A DNA stretch of 64,000 nt from Buttiauxella gaviniae (GTDB taxonomy: Bacteria; Pseudomonadota; Gammaproteobacteria; Enterobacterales; Enterobacteriaceae), in the NCBI RefSeq assembly GCF_040786275.1, contig NZ_JBFMVT010000002.1:1612001-1676000 (forward strand). The letters run 5' to 3'. This document shows, piece by piece, positions 54,754-64,000 of this stretch. Made by a program: the position numbers and the translations under genes. The stretch's first letter is position 1, and every line of letters starts with the position of its first letter. A model generated the notes under the pieces. It worked only from the letters and a program-made list of their open reading frames with translations, did not search any database and had not been told where the DNA came from.

Positions 54754-55692
54754 ATGCCGACGCAACTTGATGTCATTACGATTGGCGAGGCGATGGCGAT
54801 GTTTGTCGCCAGCGAAACCGGCGATTTAGCCGCCGCAGAGCAGTTTGTTAAACGTGTGGCGGGCGCTGAATTAAACGTGGCGACAGGCCTTGCACGCCTT
54901 GGCCTGAATGTCGGCTGGGTTAGCCGCGTCGGCAATGATTCGTTTGGCCGCTACGTGCTGCAACAGCTTGCAAAAGAGCAGATCGACAGCCGCGGCGTGA
55001 TCGCTGACGATCGTTACGCAACCGGTTTTCAGCTCAAATCTAAAGCGGAAAATGGAACCGATACCACTGTGGAATATTTCCGCAAAGGATCGGCAGCAAG
55101 CCATCTTTCGGTCGCTGATTTTAATGAGGCGTATTTCTGCTCCGCCCGCCATTTGCATTTAAGCGGTGTCGCAGCAGCGCTTTCTGACAGCTCGTTAGAA
55201 CTGCTCAATCACGCCGCCTGCGTGATGAAAAGGAAAGGTAAGACGATCTCTTTTGATCCGAATTTGCGTCCGGTGCTGTGGAAAAGCGAGGCCGAAATGG
55301 TGAAACAGTTGAATAACCTCGCTTTCCAGGCCGATTGGGTGCTGCCAGGTTTAAGTGAGGGCGCAATTCTGACCGGCCATAAGACGCCGGAAGCGATTGC
55401 CGATTTCTATCTCGATCACGGCGTGAAAACGGTAGTGCTGAAAACCGGAGCCGACGGCGCATGGTTTAAAACGGCCGACGGTGAGAAAGGCGCGGTCAGC
55501 GCGGTGAAAGTCGACAATGTCGTCGACACCGTCGGCGCAGGTGACGGTTTTGCCGTGGGTGTTATCAGCGCCCTGCTCGAGGGAAAAACCTTACAACAGG
55601 CCGTTAGCCGCGGAAATAAAATCGGCTCGCTGGCGATTCAGGTCATCGGCGATAGCGAAGGGTTGCCTACCCGAGCTGCGCTGGGCGAATAA
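54754..55692 (+). CDS. kguK: 2-ketogluconokinase KguK (PfkB family)
   Basis: A 312-aa ribokinase-family enzyme. The N-terminal GEAMAMFVA and AGAELNVATGLARLG bind sugar, and VDTVGAGDGFAVGV is the C-terminal PfkB signature with the catalytic Asp. It should phosphorylate 2-ketogluconate to the 6-phosphate, the substrate of KguD. It starts 3 bases after kguE. Confidence 0.88.
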   Translation: MPTQLDVITIGEAMAMFVASETGDLAAAEQFVKRVAGAELNVATGLARLGLNVGWVSRVGNDSFGRYVLQQLAKEQIDSRGVIADDRYATGFQLKSKAENGTDTTVEYFRKGSAASHLSVADFNEAYFCSARHLHLSGVAAALSDSSLELLNHAACVMKRKGKTISFDPNLRPVLWKSEAEMVKQLNNLAFQADWVLPGLSEGAILTGHKTPEAIADFYLDHGVKTVVLKTGADGAWFKTADGEKGAVSAVKVDNVVDTVGAGDGFAVGVISALLEGKTLQQAVSRGNKIGSLAIQVIGDSEGLPTRAALGE

Positions 55693-55761
55693 ACGAAAAT
55701 CGCATCGGCTGTGCCCTACACTCGGCATGATGCGACTCTCCTCAACATAGAGGCAAGCCTT

Positions 55762-57045
55762 ATGAAAACGAATACAATCGCGCCAAAACGTTGGTGGTAC
55801 ATCATGCCAATCGTGTTTATCACGTACAGCCTGGCGTACCTCGATCGGGCCAACTTTAGTTTCGCTTCCGCCGCCGGGATTAACGAAGATCTTGGCATCA
55901 CCAAAGGCATTTCGTCGCTGCTGGGCGCCCTGTTTTTCCTCGGTTATTTCTTCTTCCAGATCCCCGGGGCAATGTATGCCGAGCGCCGCAGCGTGCGCAA
56001 ACTTATCTTCGTCTGCCTGATTTTATGGGGCGCCTGTGCATCTTTGACCGGCATGGTCAGCAATATTCCGGCGCTGGCGGCGATTCGCTTTATTCTCGGC
56101 GTGGTGGAAGCCGCCGTGATGCCCGCGATGCTGATTTACATCAGCAACTGGTTTACTAAATCTGAGCGTTCGCGAGCGAATACTTTCTTGATTCTCGGTA
56201 ATCCGGTAACGGTGCTGTGGATGTCCGTGGTTTCGGGCTATCTGATTCAAGCCTTCGGCTGGCGTGAAATGTTTATCTTTGAAGGTATCCCGGCCGTTAT
56301 CTGGGCGTTCGCCTGGTGGGTGCTGGTAAAAGATAAACCGACGCAGGTTGGCTGGTTGTCCGATGCGGAAAAGGCGGCGTTGCAGGCACAACTCGAGAAA
56401 GAACAGGAAGGGATTAAAGCGGTGCGAAATTACGGCGAAGCCTTCCGCTCGCGTAATGTGGTGCTGCTGTGTATGCAATATTTTTGCTGGAGCATCGGTG
56501 TGTACGGCTTTGTGCTGTGGCTGCCGTCAATCATTCGCAACGCCGGTGAGGCAGGAATGGGAATGGTGGAAGTGGGCTGGTTGTCATCGGTTCCTTATCT
56601 CGCCGCCACCATCGCAATGATTGTGGTGTCATGGGCATCGGACAAAATGCAGAACCGTAAACTGTTCGTCTGGCCGTTGTTACTGATTGGCGCGCTGGCG
56701 TTCCTCGGTTCCTGGCTGGTCGGTGCCGACCATTTCTGGGTTTCCTATACCCTGCTGGTGATTGCCGGTGCGGCAATGTATGCCCCGTATGGCCCCTTCT
56801 TCGCGATTATCCCCGAAATGTTGCCGCGCAACGTGGCCGGTGGCGCGATGGCACTGATCAATAGCATGGGCGCACTCGGTTCGTTTGTCGGATCCTGGTT
56901 TGTTGGCTACCTTAACGGTGCAACCGGTAGCCCTGCTGCATCCTACATTTTTATGGGGGTGGCATTGCTCGCCTCCGTGTGGCTAACTCTGATAGTGAAA
57001 CCGGCGATAAACCAACACGTTCCGGTGGGAGCCCGCCACGCTTAA
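55762..57045 (+). CDS. kguT: 2-ketogluconate transporter KguT (MFS, ACS family)
   Basis: A 427-aa transporter with 12 hydrophobic helices, of the anion:cation symporter group. [20 protein letters not shown] in helix 1 and [20 protein letters not shown] after helix 2 are typical. ATG 55762 is preceded by AGAGGCAAGCCT. The kgu context names the substrate. Confidence 0.87.
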   Translation: MKTNTIAPKRWWYIMPIVFITYSLAYLDRANFSFASAAGINEDLGITKGISSLLGALFFLGYFFFQIPGAMYAERRSVRKLIFVCLILWGACASLTGMVSNIPALAAIRFILGVVEAAVMPAMLIYISNWFTKSERSRANTFLILGNPVTVLWMSVVSGYLIQAFGWREMFIFEGIPAVIWAFAWWVLVKDKPTQVGWLSDAEKAALQAQLEKEQEGIKAVRNYGEAFRSRNVVLLCMQYFCWSIGVYGFVLWLPSIIRNAGEAGMGMVEVGWLSSVPYLAATIAMIVVSWASDKMQNRKLFVWPLLLIGALAFLGSWLVGADHFWVSYTLLVIAGAAMYAPYGPFFAIIPEMLPRNVAGGAMALINSMGALGSFVGSWFVGYLNGATGSPAASYIFMGVALLASVWLTLIVKPAINQHVPVGARHA

Positions 57046-57106
57046 TCTCAAGCCAGGCGGTCGTTATGCCGCCTGGTCTGTACTTAATTGTTTAACGGAG
57101 AACGCC

Positions 57107-58081
57107 ATGAAGCCGTCCGTCATCCTGTATAAAACGTTACCCGACGACCTCCTTGTCCGTCTTAAAAATCACTTTACTGTCACCCAGTTGAAAGATTTAA
57201 GCCCTGAAACCGTCAGGCAAAATGCTCAGGCGTTTGCCGAAGCAGAAGGCATTCTTGGGTCAAGTGAGAAAGTCGATAAAGCGTTTCTGGAACATACGCC
57301 GAAACTGCGGGCGGCATCGACCGTCTCCGTTGGCTATGACAATTTTGATGTCGATGCCCTGAGCGAGCGCCATATCGCTCTGATGCATACCCCAACCGTA
57401 CTGACGGAAACCGTTGCGGACACCATTATGACGCTGGTGCTGGCGACGGCTCGTCGCGCGGTTGAAGTGGCAGAGCGTGTGAAAGTTGGCGAGTGGAAAG
57501 GCAGTATCGGCCCGGACTGGTTTGGTATCGATGTGCACCATAAAACGCTGGGGATTCTCGGTATGGGCCGCATTGGCCTGGCGCTGGCGCAACGGGCGCA
57601 TTTCGGCTTCAGCATGACGATTCTGTATAACGCTCGCCGTCATCATCAGGAAGCAGAAGAGCGTTTTAACGCCCGCTATTGCGACCTGGATACCCTGCTG
57701 GCCGAATCCGATTTCGTCTGTATTTCTCTGCCATTGACCGACGAAACGTATCATCTGATTGGCGCGGAGCAGCTTGCAAAAATGAAGTCTTCCGCCATTC
57801 TGATCAACGCCGGACGTGGTCCGGTAGTCGACGAAAAAGCGTTAATTCAGGCGCTGGTAGACGGCAAAATTCACGCTGCAGGCCTGGACGTATTCGAACA
57901 AGAACCTTTGCCGGTGGATTCCCCGCTGCTCAGCCTGCCGAATGTGGTCGCACTGCCGCATATCGGTTCCGCAACGCATGAAACGCGCTACAACATGGCC
58001 GCCTGCGCGGTGGATAATTTGATTGCTGCTCTGAGCGGGAATGTGAAAGAGAATTGCGTGAATCCGCAGGTATTGAAGTAA
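57107..58081 (+). CDS. ghrB: 2-ketogluconate/glyoxylate/hydroxypyruvate reductase GhrB (KguD)
   Basis: A 324-aa D-2-hydroxyacid dehydrogenase. [20 protein letters not shown] is the NAD(P)-binding loop, [14 protein letters not shown] and [10 protein letters not shown] hold the Arg and Glu region, and [11 protein letters not shown] the catalytic His. It is nearly the E. coli GhrB sequence. As the last gene of kguEKTD it would reduce 2-keto-6-phosphogluconate to 6-phosphogluconate, the role of KguD. Confidence 0.93.
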   Translation: MKPSVILYKTLPDDLLVRLKNHFTVTQLKDLSPETVRQNAQAFAEAEGILGSSEKVDKAFLEHTPKLRAASTVSVGYDNFDVDALSERHIALMHTPTVLTETVADTIMTLVLATARRAVEVAERVKVGEWKGSIGPDWFGIDVHHKTLGILGMGRIGLALAQRAHFGFSMTILYNARRHHQEAEERFNARYCDLDTLLAESDFVCISLPLTDETYHLIGAEQLAKMKSSAILINAGRGPVVDEKALIQALVDGKIHAAGLDVFEQEPLPVDSPLLSLPNVVALPHIGSATHETRYNMAACAVDNLIAALSGNVKENCVNPQVLK

Positions 58082-58096
58082 TTTATTGCGAGTTTG

Positions 58097-58151
58097 CGGC
58101 GGATGGCGCTTCGCTTATCAGCCCTACGAAGATCGTTGTAGGGCTGATATC
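58097..58151. repeat. REP-type repeat downstream of ghrB
   Basis: GCGGATGGCGCTTCGCTTATCA with GCCCTACGAAG, followed by TTGTAGGGCTGATATCC, form interleaved palindromic units. Confidence 0.65.
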
Positions 58152-58158
58152 CAACAAT

Positions 58159-58467
58159 TTATACCGTTACACGGCTCCGTAAGACTCTCGGCAATCTACT
58201 CTGATGGATGATACCAATGACGGTGATGCCATCAGTTGCAAGCTGATAGTAAATCGTGTGGCTGATGTAAGGAAAACTCCATACGCCAGGAAATAAATCA
58301 GCGGTTTCATCGGTTCCCATGCCCGGCATAGTGGCCAGATGTTGGAGGATAACTCGCATACCTGCCAGATAATCCCGAGCGACAATGGCACCAAACTGCT
58401 TCTGAGAAAATCCCTTTATTTCGCGCAAATCCTCGTGCGCATCTTCCGTCAGTTTGTAGCAAGCCAT
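58159..58467 (-). CDS. ParE/RelE-family toxin
   Basis: A 102-aa protein of the ParE toxin family. YKLTEDAHEDLREIKGFSQK (N-terminal helix), YLAGMRVILQHLATMPGMGT and the final strand ITVIGIIHQSRLPR are typical. It should poison gyrase or ribosome function when not bound by its antitoxin. Its start overlaps the antitoxin stop by one base. Confidence 0.87.
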   Translation of the reverse strand: MACYKLTEDAHEDLREIKGFSQKQFGAIVARDYLAGMRVILQHLATMPGMGTDETADLFPGVWSFPYISHTIYYQLATDGITVIGIIHQSRLPRVLRSRVTV

Positions 58468-58721
58468 TAAAGATCCTTCATTAGCTCATCAAAAACATCT
58501 TCACCATTTTGCAATTGGCCTGCTTTAGCCTGAGCGATGGAGTGAGCCAGCTTATCTCGCAAACTCTGCAATTTTAATTCTTCGAGTTCGTTGTAGTCAT
58601 CAATGGACATCACTACAACGGAGGGTTTGCCGTTTTTGGTGATGCTCACTGGCTCACGCTGGGCTTTAGCAATCATTTCCCCGAACTGGGTTTTGGCCTG
58701 GTTTGCCGTGAAACTTAACAT
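58467..58721 (-). CDS. Phd/YefM-family antitoxin
   Basis: An 84-aa antitoxin. MLSFTANQAKTQFGEMIAKA and PVSITKNGKPSVVVMSIDDY form the Phd/YefM DNA-binding fold, and the C-terminal helix wraps the toxin. ATG 58721, with GAGGAAACGATC upstream, is preferred over 58784. It is the first gene of the pair and should autoregulate it. Confidence 0.88.
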   Translation of the reverse strand: MLSFTANQAKTQFGEMIAKAQREPVSITKNGKPSVVVMSIDDYNELEELKLQSLRDKLAHSIAQAKAGQLQNGEDVFDELMKDL

Positions 58722-58888
58722 GATCGTTTCCTCACATCGTTCAAATAGGTATAAATCGTTCGATTTGTACTTATTTTGAACCATGCAACCTGAGTGGGCA
58801 AGCTAAGACTATCGCTAATCAACAGGACAAGAAAATGGAGATGAAAAGTTCTCGAGAAGCTTCGCAAAAGAGGAATTTTAAGCAAAAT

Positions 58889-58919
58889 AAAAGGATGAAC
58901 CTGAACAGTTCATCCTTTT
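58889..58919. terminator. Terminator hairpin of yibL
   Basis: AAAAGGATGAAC (58889-58900) and GTTCATCCTTTT (58908-58919) form a perfect 12-bp stem downstream of yibL on the minus strand. Confidence 0.82.
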
Positions 58920-58944
58920 AATCAATGATTGAAAATGGCGAAGA

Positions 58945-59307
58945 TTAAAAATCAGTCTTAGAAAAACCGGTCATTTCTTCAAGATCCATTTCACGGCCTA
59001 ACGCCGTCATGGGATGCACAATAACCAGGCCGCGCACCGCTTTTTTCAGCTTGCCCATGTCAGCCTGTTCTTTCTTGGTGATTGGGCGTTTGTACGGCAG
59101 CGCCATCAGCTTCTGCGCTTCTTTGCTCAGCTTCTGGTTACGCACCGCTTGCAGACGCACGATCTCAATTTCCAGCTTCGCTTTCTCTTTTTCCAGCTCA
59201 GCGTACTTTTCTGCTTCGTTGATCAAATGCAGCTCGGGCATTTCGTGGCGGATGGCGTCGAGGCGATCGCTAAGACGTTTGATTTCTGCTTTTTCGATTT
59301 CTTTCAT
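58945..59307 (-). CDS. yibL: Ribosome-associated protein YibL
   Basis: A 120-aa, highly charged helical protein. [20 protein letters not shown] and [20 protein letters not shown] suggest a coiled coil, and [20 protein letters not shown] matches E. coli YibL, which is found on ribosomes. It lies downstream of mtlR as in E. coli. Confidence 0.94.
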   Translation of the reverse strand: MKEIEKAEIKRLSDRLDAIRHEMPELHLINEAEKYAELEKEKAKLEIEIVRLQAVRNQKLSKEAQKLMALPYKRPITKKEQADMGKLKKAVRGLVIVHPMTALGREMDLEEMTGFSKTDF

Positions 59308-59391
59308 TTTTGATTAACCGTGAATAACTTTTTATTGCTGGCAAGGATACACCATTCGGCGTAAGAGGGCGAAAAGGGACTTTACCCGGAA

Positions 59392-59919
59392 TTACTTCTG
59401 GAAGGCTTTTTTTAAGCTGATCCGAGAGATCAGCTCGGTTAAAGAGAGAACCATCGTGGAACGGACAATTTGCTGGTAACGCTGTTTTTGCATGGCAAAC
59501 AGTTCAGGATCGCTACCGTCTACAAACTTTGGCGTCGGGGGCATCGCTGAAACACAATGCAGTTCACCAAACGGGCCGAGCATCTCATCGTCGGTAAAAT
59601 TATATTCATTACCGTCGTAATTTAGCTCTTCGCGCATCGCCATAAGCAACTCGCAATCTTCGTACTCCGCGCGGTTAAGCACGCCAAGTCCGTAGATAAG
59701 TTTGAGACGCACGGAAAGATCCCCTAACGGGCCATCGCCATCCAGCAACGGTTCAACCGCATATTTCACCGCGTAGTCGTCTTTACGGAAGACCTGAAGC
59801 ACCAGGATATTCACCGCCTCAGTGAGAAGTTCAACAGCGGCGATCAGCAGGCTTCGTACGGTTTTACCGGCATTAAGACGCTCAAGCACACGGTTTTCAA
59901 AGGCCTGGGTTTCTTCCAT
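59392..59919 (-). CDS. mtlR: Mannitol operon repressor MtlR
   Basis: A 175-aa regulator. AFENRVLERLNAGKTVRSLL and YAVEPLLDGDGPLGDLSVRL match E. coli MtlR, which lacks a classic helix-turn-helix. The E. coli protein has about 20 more N-terminal residues; here the in-frame upstream part is not coding-like, so ATG 59919 is taken. It is the last gene of mtlA-mtlD-mtlR. Confidence 0.95.
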   Translation of the reverse strand: MEETQAFENRVLERLNAGKTVRSLLIAAVELLTEAVNILVLQVFRKDDYAVKYAVEPLLDGDGPLGDLSVRLKLIYGLGVLNRAEYEDCELLMAMREELNYDGNEYNFTDDEMLGPFGELHCVSAMPPTPKFVDGSDPELFAMQKQRYQQIVRSTMVLSLTELISRISLKKAFQK

Positions 59920-59979
59920 CTTTGCCTACATCACTAAAAGTATTGTTGGGTGCAGCGTCTACTGCACCCGCTTCTATCA

Positions 59980-61125
59980 CTATTTGCCGTTATAGGCGTT
60001 CACCGCTTCTGCCACGACATCGCTGTTTGCATCAAGGCCAGAAATTTCCGCAAGTGTTGCCTGCGGGCCTTTTTCTGCCAACATTTTTTCCAGCTCTTGC
60101 GCCTGCGGATCTTGCTCGCTGCGGTAGTGCATCGCGGCGGCAATACCTTCGATAAGGTTCAGGTGCGGCAAACCGTATTCAATGGTGCCCAGCAGCGGTT
60201 TAATCAGACGGTCACCCGCACTTAATTTACGCAGCGGCTGGCGGCCTACGCGTTCCACATCATCTTTGAGATACGGGTTTTCGAAACGACCAAGGATTTT
60301 CTGGATGTAGGCTGCGTGCTTATCTGCATCAAAGCCATAACGCTTGATCAGCACCGCGCCGCTTTCGTCCATCGCCCCTTTCACCACGGCGCGGATTCGT
60401 TCATCCAGAATCGCATCGCGAATGGTCTGATGACCGGCCAGTTGACCAAGGTATGCGGTTATAGCATGCCCGGTATTCAGGGTGAAGAGTTTGCGCTCAA
60501 CAAATGCCATCAGGTTATCAGTCAGTTCCATGCCCGCAATGTTCGGCAGCTCGCCTTTAAATTGGGTTTTATCGACAATCCATTCGCTGAAGGTTTCAAC
60601 GGTCACTTCTAGCGGGTCGTTGGTTGCAGATTCGGACGGCGGAACAATACGGTCAACGGCGGAATCAACAAAACCAACGTGCTGCTCAACCCAGGCTTGA
60701 TCATCTTCGGAGAGCGCCTTCATAACGTGGCCTTTGAGCTGGCTGGTGCCACGCACCATATTCTCACAGGCGATGATATTGAGCGGCTTTTCATTACCGT
60801 TTGTGCGACGCAACACTAAACCTTTCGCCACCGCAGGTGCGATACGCTCCAGCACCACTGGCCCGACGGCTGTCGTCACCAGATCAACGTCGGCAATCAA
60901 CGTCACCACATCGTCACCGATGCTGCTGACGGCATTCACATTTGAAACCGTATCGATTTGCTTTTGCTCGCCAACCACGTGAACCTGGTAGCTATGGCGC
61001 TCATTTAACGCATCCAGCACGGTTTGGTTAACGTCGGCGAAGGTCAGTTGAATACCCGCGTCGGCCAGCAGTTTGCCGATAAAGCCACGTCCGATATTCC
61101 CTGCGCCAAAATGTAATGCTTTCAT
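59980..61125 (-). CDS. mtlD: Mannitol-1-phosphate 5-dehydrogenase
   Basis: A 381-aa NAD-dependent enzyme that oxidises mannitol 1-phosphate to fructose 6-phosphate. [20 protein letters not shown] is the NAD loop, and [20 protein letters not shown] carries the catalytic Lys and His. ATG 61125 matches the E. coli start. It follows mtlA across a repeat-rich gap. Confidence 0.97.
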   Translation of the reverse strand: MKALHFGAGNIGRGFIGKLLADAGIQLTFADVNQTVLDALNERHSYQVHVVGEQKQIDTVSNVNAVSSIGDDVVTLIADVDLVTTAVGPVVLERIAPAVAKGLVLRRTNGNEKPLNIIACENMVRGTSQLKGHVMKALSEDDQAWVEQHVGFVDSAVDRIVPPSESATNDPLEVTVETFSEWIVDKTQFKGELPNIAGMELTDNLMAFVERKLFTLNTGHAITAYLGQLAGHQTIRDAILDERIRAVVKGAMDESGAVLIKRYGFDADKHAAYIQKILGRFENPYLKDDVERVGRQPLRKLSAGDRLIKPLLGTIEYGLPHLNLIEGIAAAMHYRSEQDPQAQELEKMLAEKGPQATLAEISGLDANSDVVAEAVNAYNGK

Positions 61126-61189
61126 GTTGTTCACCTTCTTAAATTTGAATCACCCGAGAGGGCTGGGGTGAGGAGGTTTGTGGTGTTGA

Positions 61190-61295
61190 CCTCCCTCACC
61201 CTAGCCCTCTCCCTTGAGGGAGAGGGGGAAAACAGGTGGATGGCGCTTCGCTTATCCACCCTACGTAGGGCGGGTAAGCGGGAGCGCCACCCGCC
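61190..61295. repeat. Palindromic repeats between mtlA and mtlD
   Basis: CTAGCCCTCTCCCTTGAGGG with AGAGGG forms one palindrome; GGTGGATGGCGCTTCGC...TTATCCACC and GGGCGGGTAAGC...GCCACCCGCC form a REP pair (61235-61295). They may uncouple mtlA and mtlD expression levels. Confidence 0.78.
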
Positions 61296-61306
61296 GGTCC
61301 GTAGAC

Positions 61307-63226
61307 TTACTTCTTACCCGCCAGCAGGTCGAGAACTTCCTGAACGCTGGTCGTATTCGCCAGTCTGTCAATCACGGATTCATCATCCAGCGCGTTGGTC
61401 AGGCTGGTGATAACCTGGATGTGTTCGTTATTGCGAGCGGCAATACCGATAACCAGGCGGGCAATATCATCTGTTTCTTCACCGAAGTGAACACCGTGTG
61501 GGTACTGGCAGAACACAACGCCGGTTTTCAGCACGCGGTCTTTCGCTTCAACGGTACCGTGTGGAACCGCGATACCTTCACCCAGGTAAGTTGGGGTCAG
61601 CTTTTCACGTTCAAACATCGCGTCAACATACTCAGGCTGGACGTAGCCCCCGTTCACCAGTTGCTCACCGGCAAAGCGAATCGCTTCTTCTTTGGTGGCA
61701 GCCGTCAGGCCGAGGAACACGTTACCTGCACCCAGACGGAACAGCCCTTCTTCGCTTGGCACGAAGCTGTCTTCCAGGCTGGTCATCACCTTCACTTCTT
61801 TCTCGCTCAGGTTATGAGAAGCCACCAGACGCTCGGTCAGATTGGCGTACAAGCTGCTGTCGAGGAAGTTAGTCAGGGAGATATGCTGTGCCTGCGGAAC
61901 CTGGCGCATAGCGCGCTCGGTCAGGTCACGGTGTGTAATAACCAGGTCAACGTCATCCGGTAAGCTGTTGATTGCGCAGTTAGTGACGGAGATATTTTTC
62001 AGGCCCGCGTCGCTCACTTTCTTACGCAGAACACCTGCACCCATCGCACTTGAGCCCATACCAGCATCGCAAGCAACAATGATTTTACGTACGTGGCTCA
62101 GGTCGTTAGACAGGCCCGCACCCACCGCCAGCGGCGCAGTCGCCCCTTTGGATTCCGCTTTCATCTCAGCCATACGGCGAGCCGCTGCTTCGATGTCATC
62201 TTCTTCTTTAACTTTGCTGGTTTTCAGCAGAATCGCAGAGACGACGAAGGATACCGCTGTCGCCGCAACGATTGCCGCAATGTTCGCGAAGTAAGCACCT
62301 TTTGGCGTCATCGCCAGAACCGCCAGGATAGAACCCGGAGATGCCGGGGAAACCAGGCCGCCGTTCAGCACAGTCAGAGTGAACACGCCAGTCATACCGC
62401 CAAGGATAACGGCCAGAATCAGACGTGGGTTCATCAGCACATACGGGAAGTAAATTTCGTGGATACCACCCAGGAAGTGGATGATTGCCGCGCCGCCCGC
62501 AGACTGTTTAGCGTTACCGCGACCGAAGAACATATATGCCATCAGCACGCCCATACCCGGACCTGGGTTGGCTTCAATCAGGAAGAAGATTGATTTGCCC
62601 AGTTCGTGGGACTGCTGAATACCCAGCGGCGAGAAGATACCGTGGTTGATGGCGTTGTTCAGGAAGAGGATTTTCGCCGGTTCGACGAAGATAGAAGCCA
62701 GCGGCAGCATGTCATGGACAACCATGAAGTTAACGCCTGCTGCCAATACTTTGGAGAGCACTTCAACTGCCGGGCCGATACCCATAAACGCCAGAATCGC
62801 CAGGATCATACCGATGATGCCAGCGGAGAAGTTGTTCACCAGCATTTCAAAGCCGGATTTGATCTTGCCATCAACCCATGCGTCAAAATGTTTAATCGCC
62901 CAGCCGCCCAGCGGGCCTGCAATCATCGCGCCAAGGAACATTGGCATATCCGCACCGACGATAACACCCATCGTCGTGATGGCACCTACTACACCACCAC
63001 GATCGCCACCGATTAAGCGACCACCGGTATAACCGATGAGCAATGGCAGCAGGTAGGTGATCATCGGGCCTACCAGTTTCGCCAACGTCTCGTTTGGCAA
63101 CCATCCGGTTGGAATAAATAAAGCTGTGATAATACCCCAGGCGATAAATGCGCCAATGTTTGGCATTACCATGTTGCTCAGGAAGCGACCAAAGCTTTGC
63201 ACTCTGATCTTGATATCGGATGACAT
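61307..63226 (-). CDS. mtlA: Mannitol-specific PTS IICBA
   Basis: A 639-aa fused transporter: membrane IIC (about residues 1-345; RVQSFGRFLSNMVMPNIGAF, GGIHEIYFPYVL with the GIHE motif), IIB (IVACDAGMGSSAMGA with the phosphorylated Cys near residue 386) and IIA (GEGIAVPHGTVEAKD with His near 556). It imports mannitol as mannitol 1-phosphate. ATG 63226 matches E. coli. Upstream lie several CRP sites. Confidence 0.98.
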   Translation of the reverse strand: MSSDIKIRVQSFGRFLSNMVMPNIGAFIAWGIITALFIPTGWLPNETLAKLVGPMITYLLPLLIGYTGGRLIGGDRGGVVGAITTMGVIVGADMPMFLGAMIAGPLGGWAIKHFDAWVDGKIKSGFEMLVNNFSAGIIGMILAILAFMGIGPAVEVLSKVLAAGVNFMVVHDMLPLASIFVEPAKILFLNNAINHGIFSPLGIQQSHELGKSIFFLIEANPGPGMGVLMAYMFFGRGNAKQSAGGAAIIHFLGGIHEIYFPYVLMNPRLILAVILGGMTGVFTLTVLNGGLVSPASPGSILAVLAMTPKGAYFANIAAIVAATAVSFVVSAILLKTSKVKEEDDIEAAARRMAEMKAESKGATAPLAVGAGLSNDLSHVRKIIVACDAGMGSSAMGAGVLRKKVSDAGLKNISVTNCAINSLPDDVDLVITHRDLTERAMRQVPQAQHISLTNFLDSSLYANLTERLVASHNLSEKEVKVMTSLEDSFVPSEEGLFRLGAGNVFLGLTAATKEEAIRFAGEQLVNGGYVQPEYVDAMFEREKLTPTYLGEGIAVPHGTVEAKDRVLKTGVVFCQYPHGVHFGEETDDIARLVIGIAARNNEHIQVITSLTNALDDESVIDRLANTTSVQEVLDLLAGKK

Positions 63227-63368
63227 ACGCACACCCCTTGTTGTGTTTACGCGCTTAAAAATTAGCCCGAGGTTTATTGTTTACGTGGCGGCAGGTTGCA
63301 CTGCCAGATGCTCTAAGTGAGGCGAATCTGGCACGTGATCGTGAAGCTGTCCAGTGGACGGAATTTTA

Positions 63369-63545
63369 TGTGACACACATCACCTATTGCAGGGTAGCAC
63401 TCACCACGATCAGGAGATCTTGATCACATAATTGCGGTGTAAAAAAAACACAGCGGTCATTTTTTACGCCTAAATGAAGCCTTTATGTGACTGGCGTCAC
63501 AATTTCAAATCAGAGATTTGTTGCTCGATTGTGATTTTAATCACA
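63369..63545 (-). promoter_or_regulatory. Cluster of CRP sites upstream of mtlA
   Basis: TGTGACACACATCACC (63369-63384), TGTGACTGGCGTCACA (63486-63501) and TGTGATTTTAATCACA (63530-63545) have the TGTGA-N6-TCACA form; the last two are perfect. More half-sites follow (ACGTGATTTTTTCCGAG, GTGTGATCC). E. coli mtlA also has several CRP sites. The remaining sequence of the 63227-63717 gap is promoter DNA of the two divergent genes. Confidence 0.88.
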
Positions 63546-63717
63546 AAAAATTTTACGTGATTTTTTCCGAGTGTGATCCAGGGCATTTCCCACCCCGAAC
63601 TTGATTTTGGATTTGTCAGAAAATTACAGCGCAGCGGCACACCTTTCACCGCTCATTTTTGATACGTTCGGCCTTTTAAACCATACTCATATTTTGTCGA
63701 TTAAAATGGACGATGTA

Positions 63718-64000
63718 ATGAAACTTATCGGTAATTACACCAGCCCGTATGTGCGCAAAATTTCCGTAATACTGCTGGAAAAAGGCATCACATTTGAGTT
63801 CGTAAACGACAACCCGTGGATCCCGGAAAGCACCACGCCGCACTTCAACCCACTGGGCAAAGTCCCGGCGCTCGTGACCGATGATGGCCAATACTGGTTC
63901 GATTCACCGATCATTGCGGAATACCTCGAATTATTGGATATCGCTCCGGCGCTGATTCCACGCGACCCGCTGGGCTCTCTGCAAATGCGCCAGATGGAAG
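63718..64000 (+). CDS. yibF: Glutathione S-transferase-like protein YibF, N-terminal part
   Basis: The first 94 codons of a thioredoxin-fold GST cut by the window edge. [31 protein letters not shown] and [11 protein letters not shown] (glutathione-binding Ser region) match E. coli YibF. It is divergent from mtlA. The reaction of YibF is not known. Confidence 0.95.
   Translation, partial: MKLIGNYTSPYVRKISVILLEKGITFEFVNDNPWIPESTTPHFNPLGKVPALVTDDGQYWFDSPIIAEYLELLDIAPALIPRDPLGSLQMRQME

Noticed and set aside
1-64000. CRISPR array, insertion sequence or rRNA operon
   Set aside because: No regularly spaced identical repeats, no transposase frame and no rRNA sequence were seen on either strand.

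Overview
The window is chromosomal DNA of a gammaproteobacterium of the Enterobacteriaceae, in or near the Enterobacter/Kluyvera/Buttiauxella group. Many genes are close to one-to-one matches of E. coli genes (yicI, selC, fdoGHI-fdhE, fdhD, rhaBAD/SR/T, sodA, yiiM, cspA, yiaF, yiaG, glyQS, ysaB, wecH, yibL, mtlADR, yibF). Their order is mosaic compared with E. coli: segments that lie apart there (yicI-selC; fdo-rha-sodA-yiiM; cspA-glyS-wecH; mtl-yibF) are joined here. I cannot fix the species from sequence alone.

Left part (1-6.1 kb): the 5' end of yicI, then tRNA-Sec (selC), a classic integration site. An AT-rich accessory segment follows. It starts with a two-gene AAA ATPase / DUF4435 pair that looks like the anti-phage system PARIS (AriA/AriB). 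After it come a ribbon-helix-helix protein, an unknown 176-aa protein, a HicAB toxin-antitoxin pair, a palindromic repeat, a small membrane protein and a YgdI/YgdR-type lipoprotein. No integrase or second att site was seen.

6-14.7 kb: an HSL-type esterase; the formate dehydrogenase-O operon fdoG-fdoH-fdoI-fdhE, with an in-frame TGA (Sec) in fdoG and a following SECIS hairpin; divergent fdhD; acid-shock gene asr with an RstA-box-like site; a 47-codon membrane ORF reading through the asr terminator; a hexapeptide acyltransferase.

15-20 kb: a compact catabolic operon that I cannot assign to a known sugar. It holds a divergent ATP-type phosphofructokinase paralogue, ascorbate-type PTS IIB, IIC and IIA, a GatY/KbaY-type class II aldolase, an 89-aa coiled-coil protein and a P-loop kinase, behind a perfect CRP site. 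It is followed by cheV, a P4-satellite-like leader with a second copy of the unknown family, and a GH4 phospho-beta-glucosidase / PTS IIC / GntR cluster.

25.7-41.2 kb: the rhamnose locus. rhaBAD continues into a Rhizobium-type rhamnose ABC transporter, a FucO-type lactaldehyde reductase and rhaM. rhaS and rhaR are divergent, and the symporter rhaT is also present, so two rhamnose uptake routes coexist. A fucose/arabinose-isomerase-like gene follows. REP-type repeats are dense here.

41.4-51.2 kb: sodA with a Fur box, yiiM, cspA with its long cold-shock leader, yiaF, an aromatic-acid-type MFS transporter behind three PcaR/PobR-like palindromic boxes, yiaG, glyS, glyQ, ysaB and wecH. 51.2-58.1 kb: a GlxA-like regulator with a cysteine hydrolase, then the 2-ketogluconate cluster ptxS / kguE-kguK-kguT-kguD, in which kguD is the gene called ghrB in E. 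coli. 58.1-64 kb: a ParE/Phd-type toxin-antitoxin pair, yibL, the mannitol operon mtlA-mtlD-mtlR with strong CRP sites, and the start of yibF.
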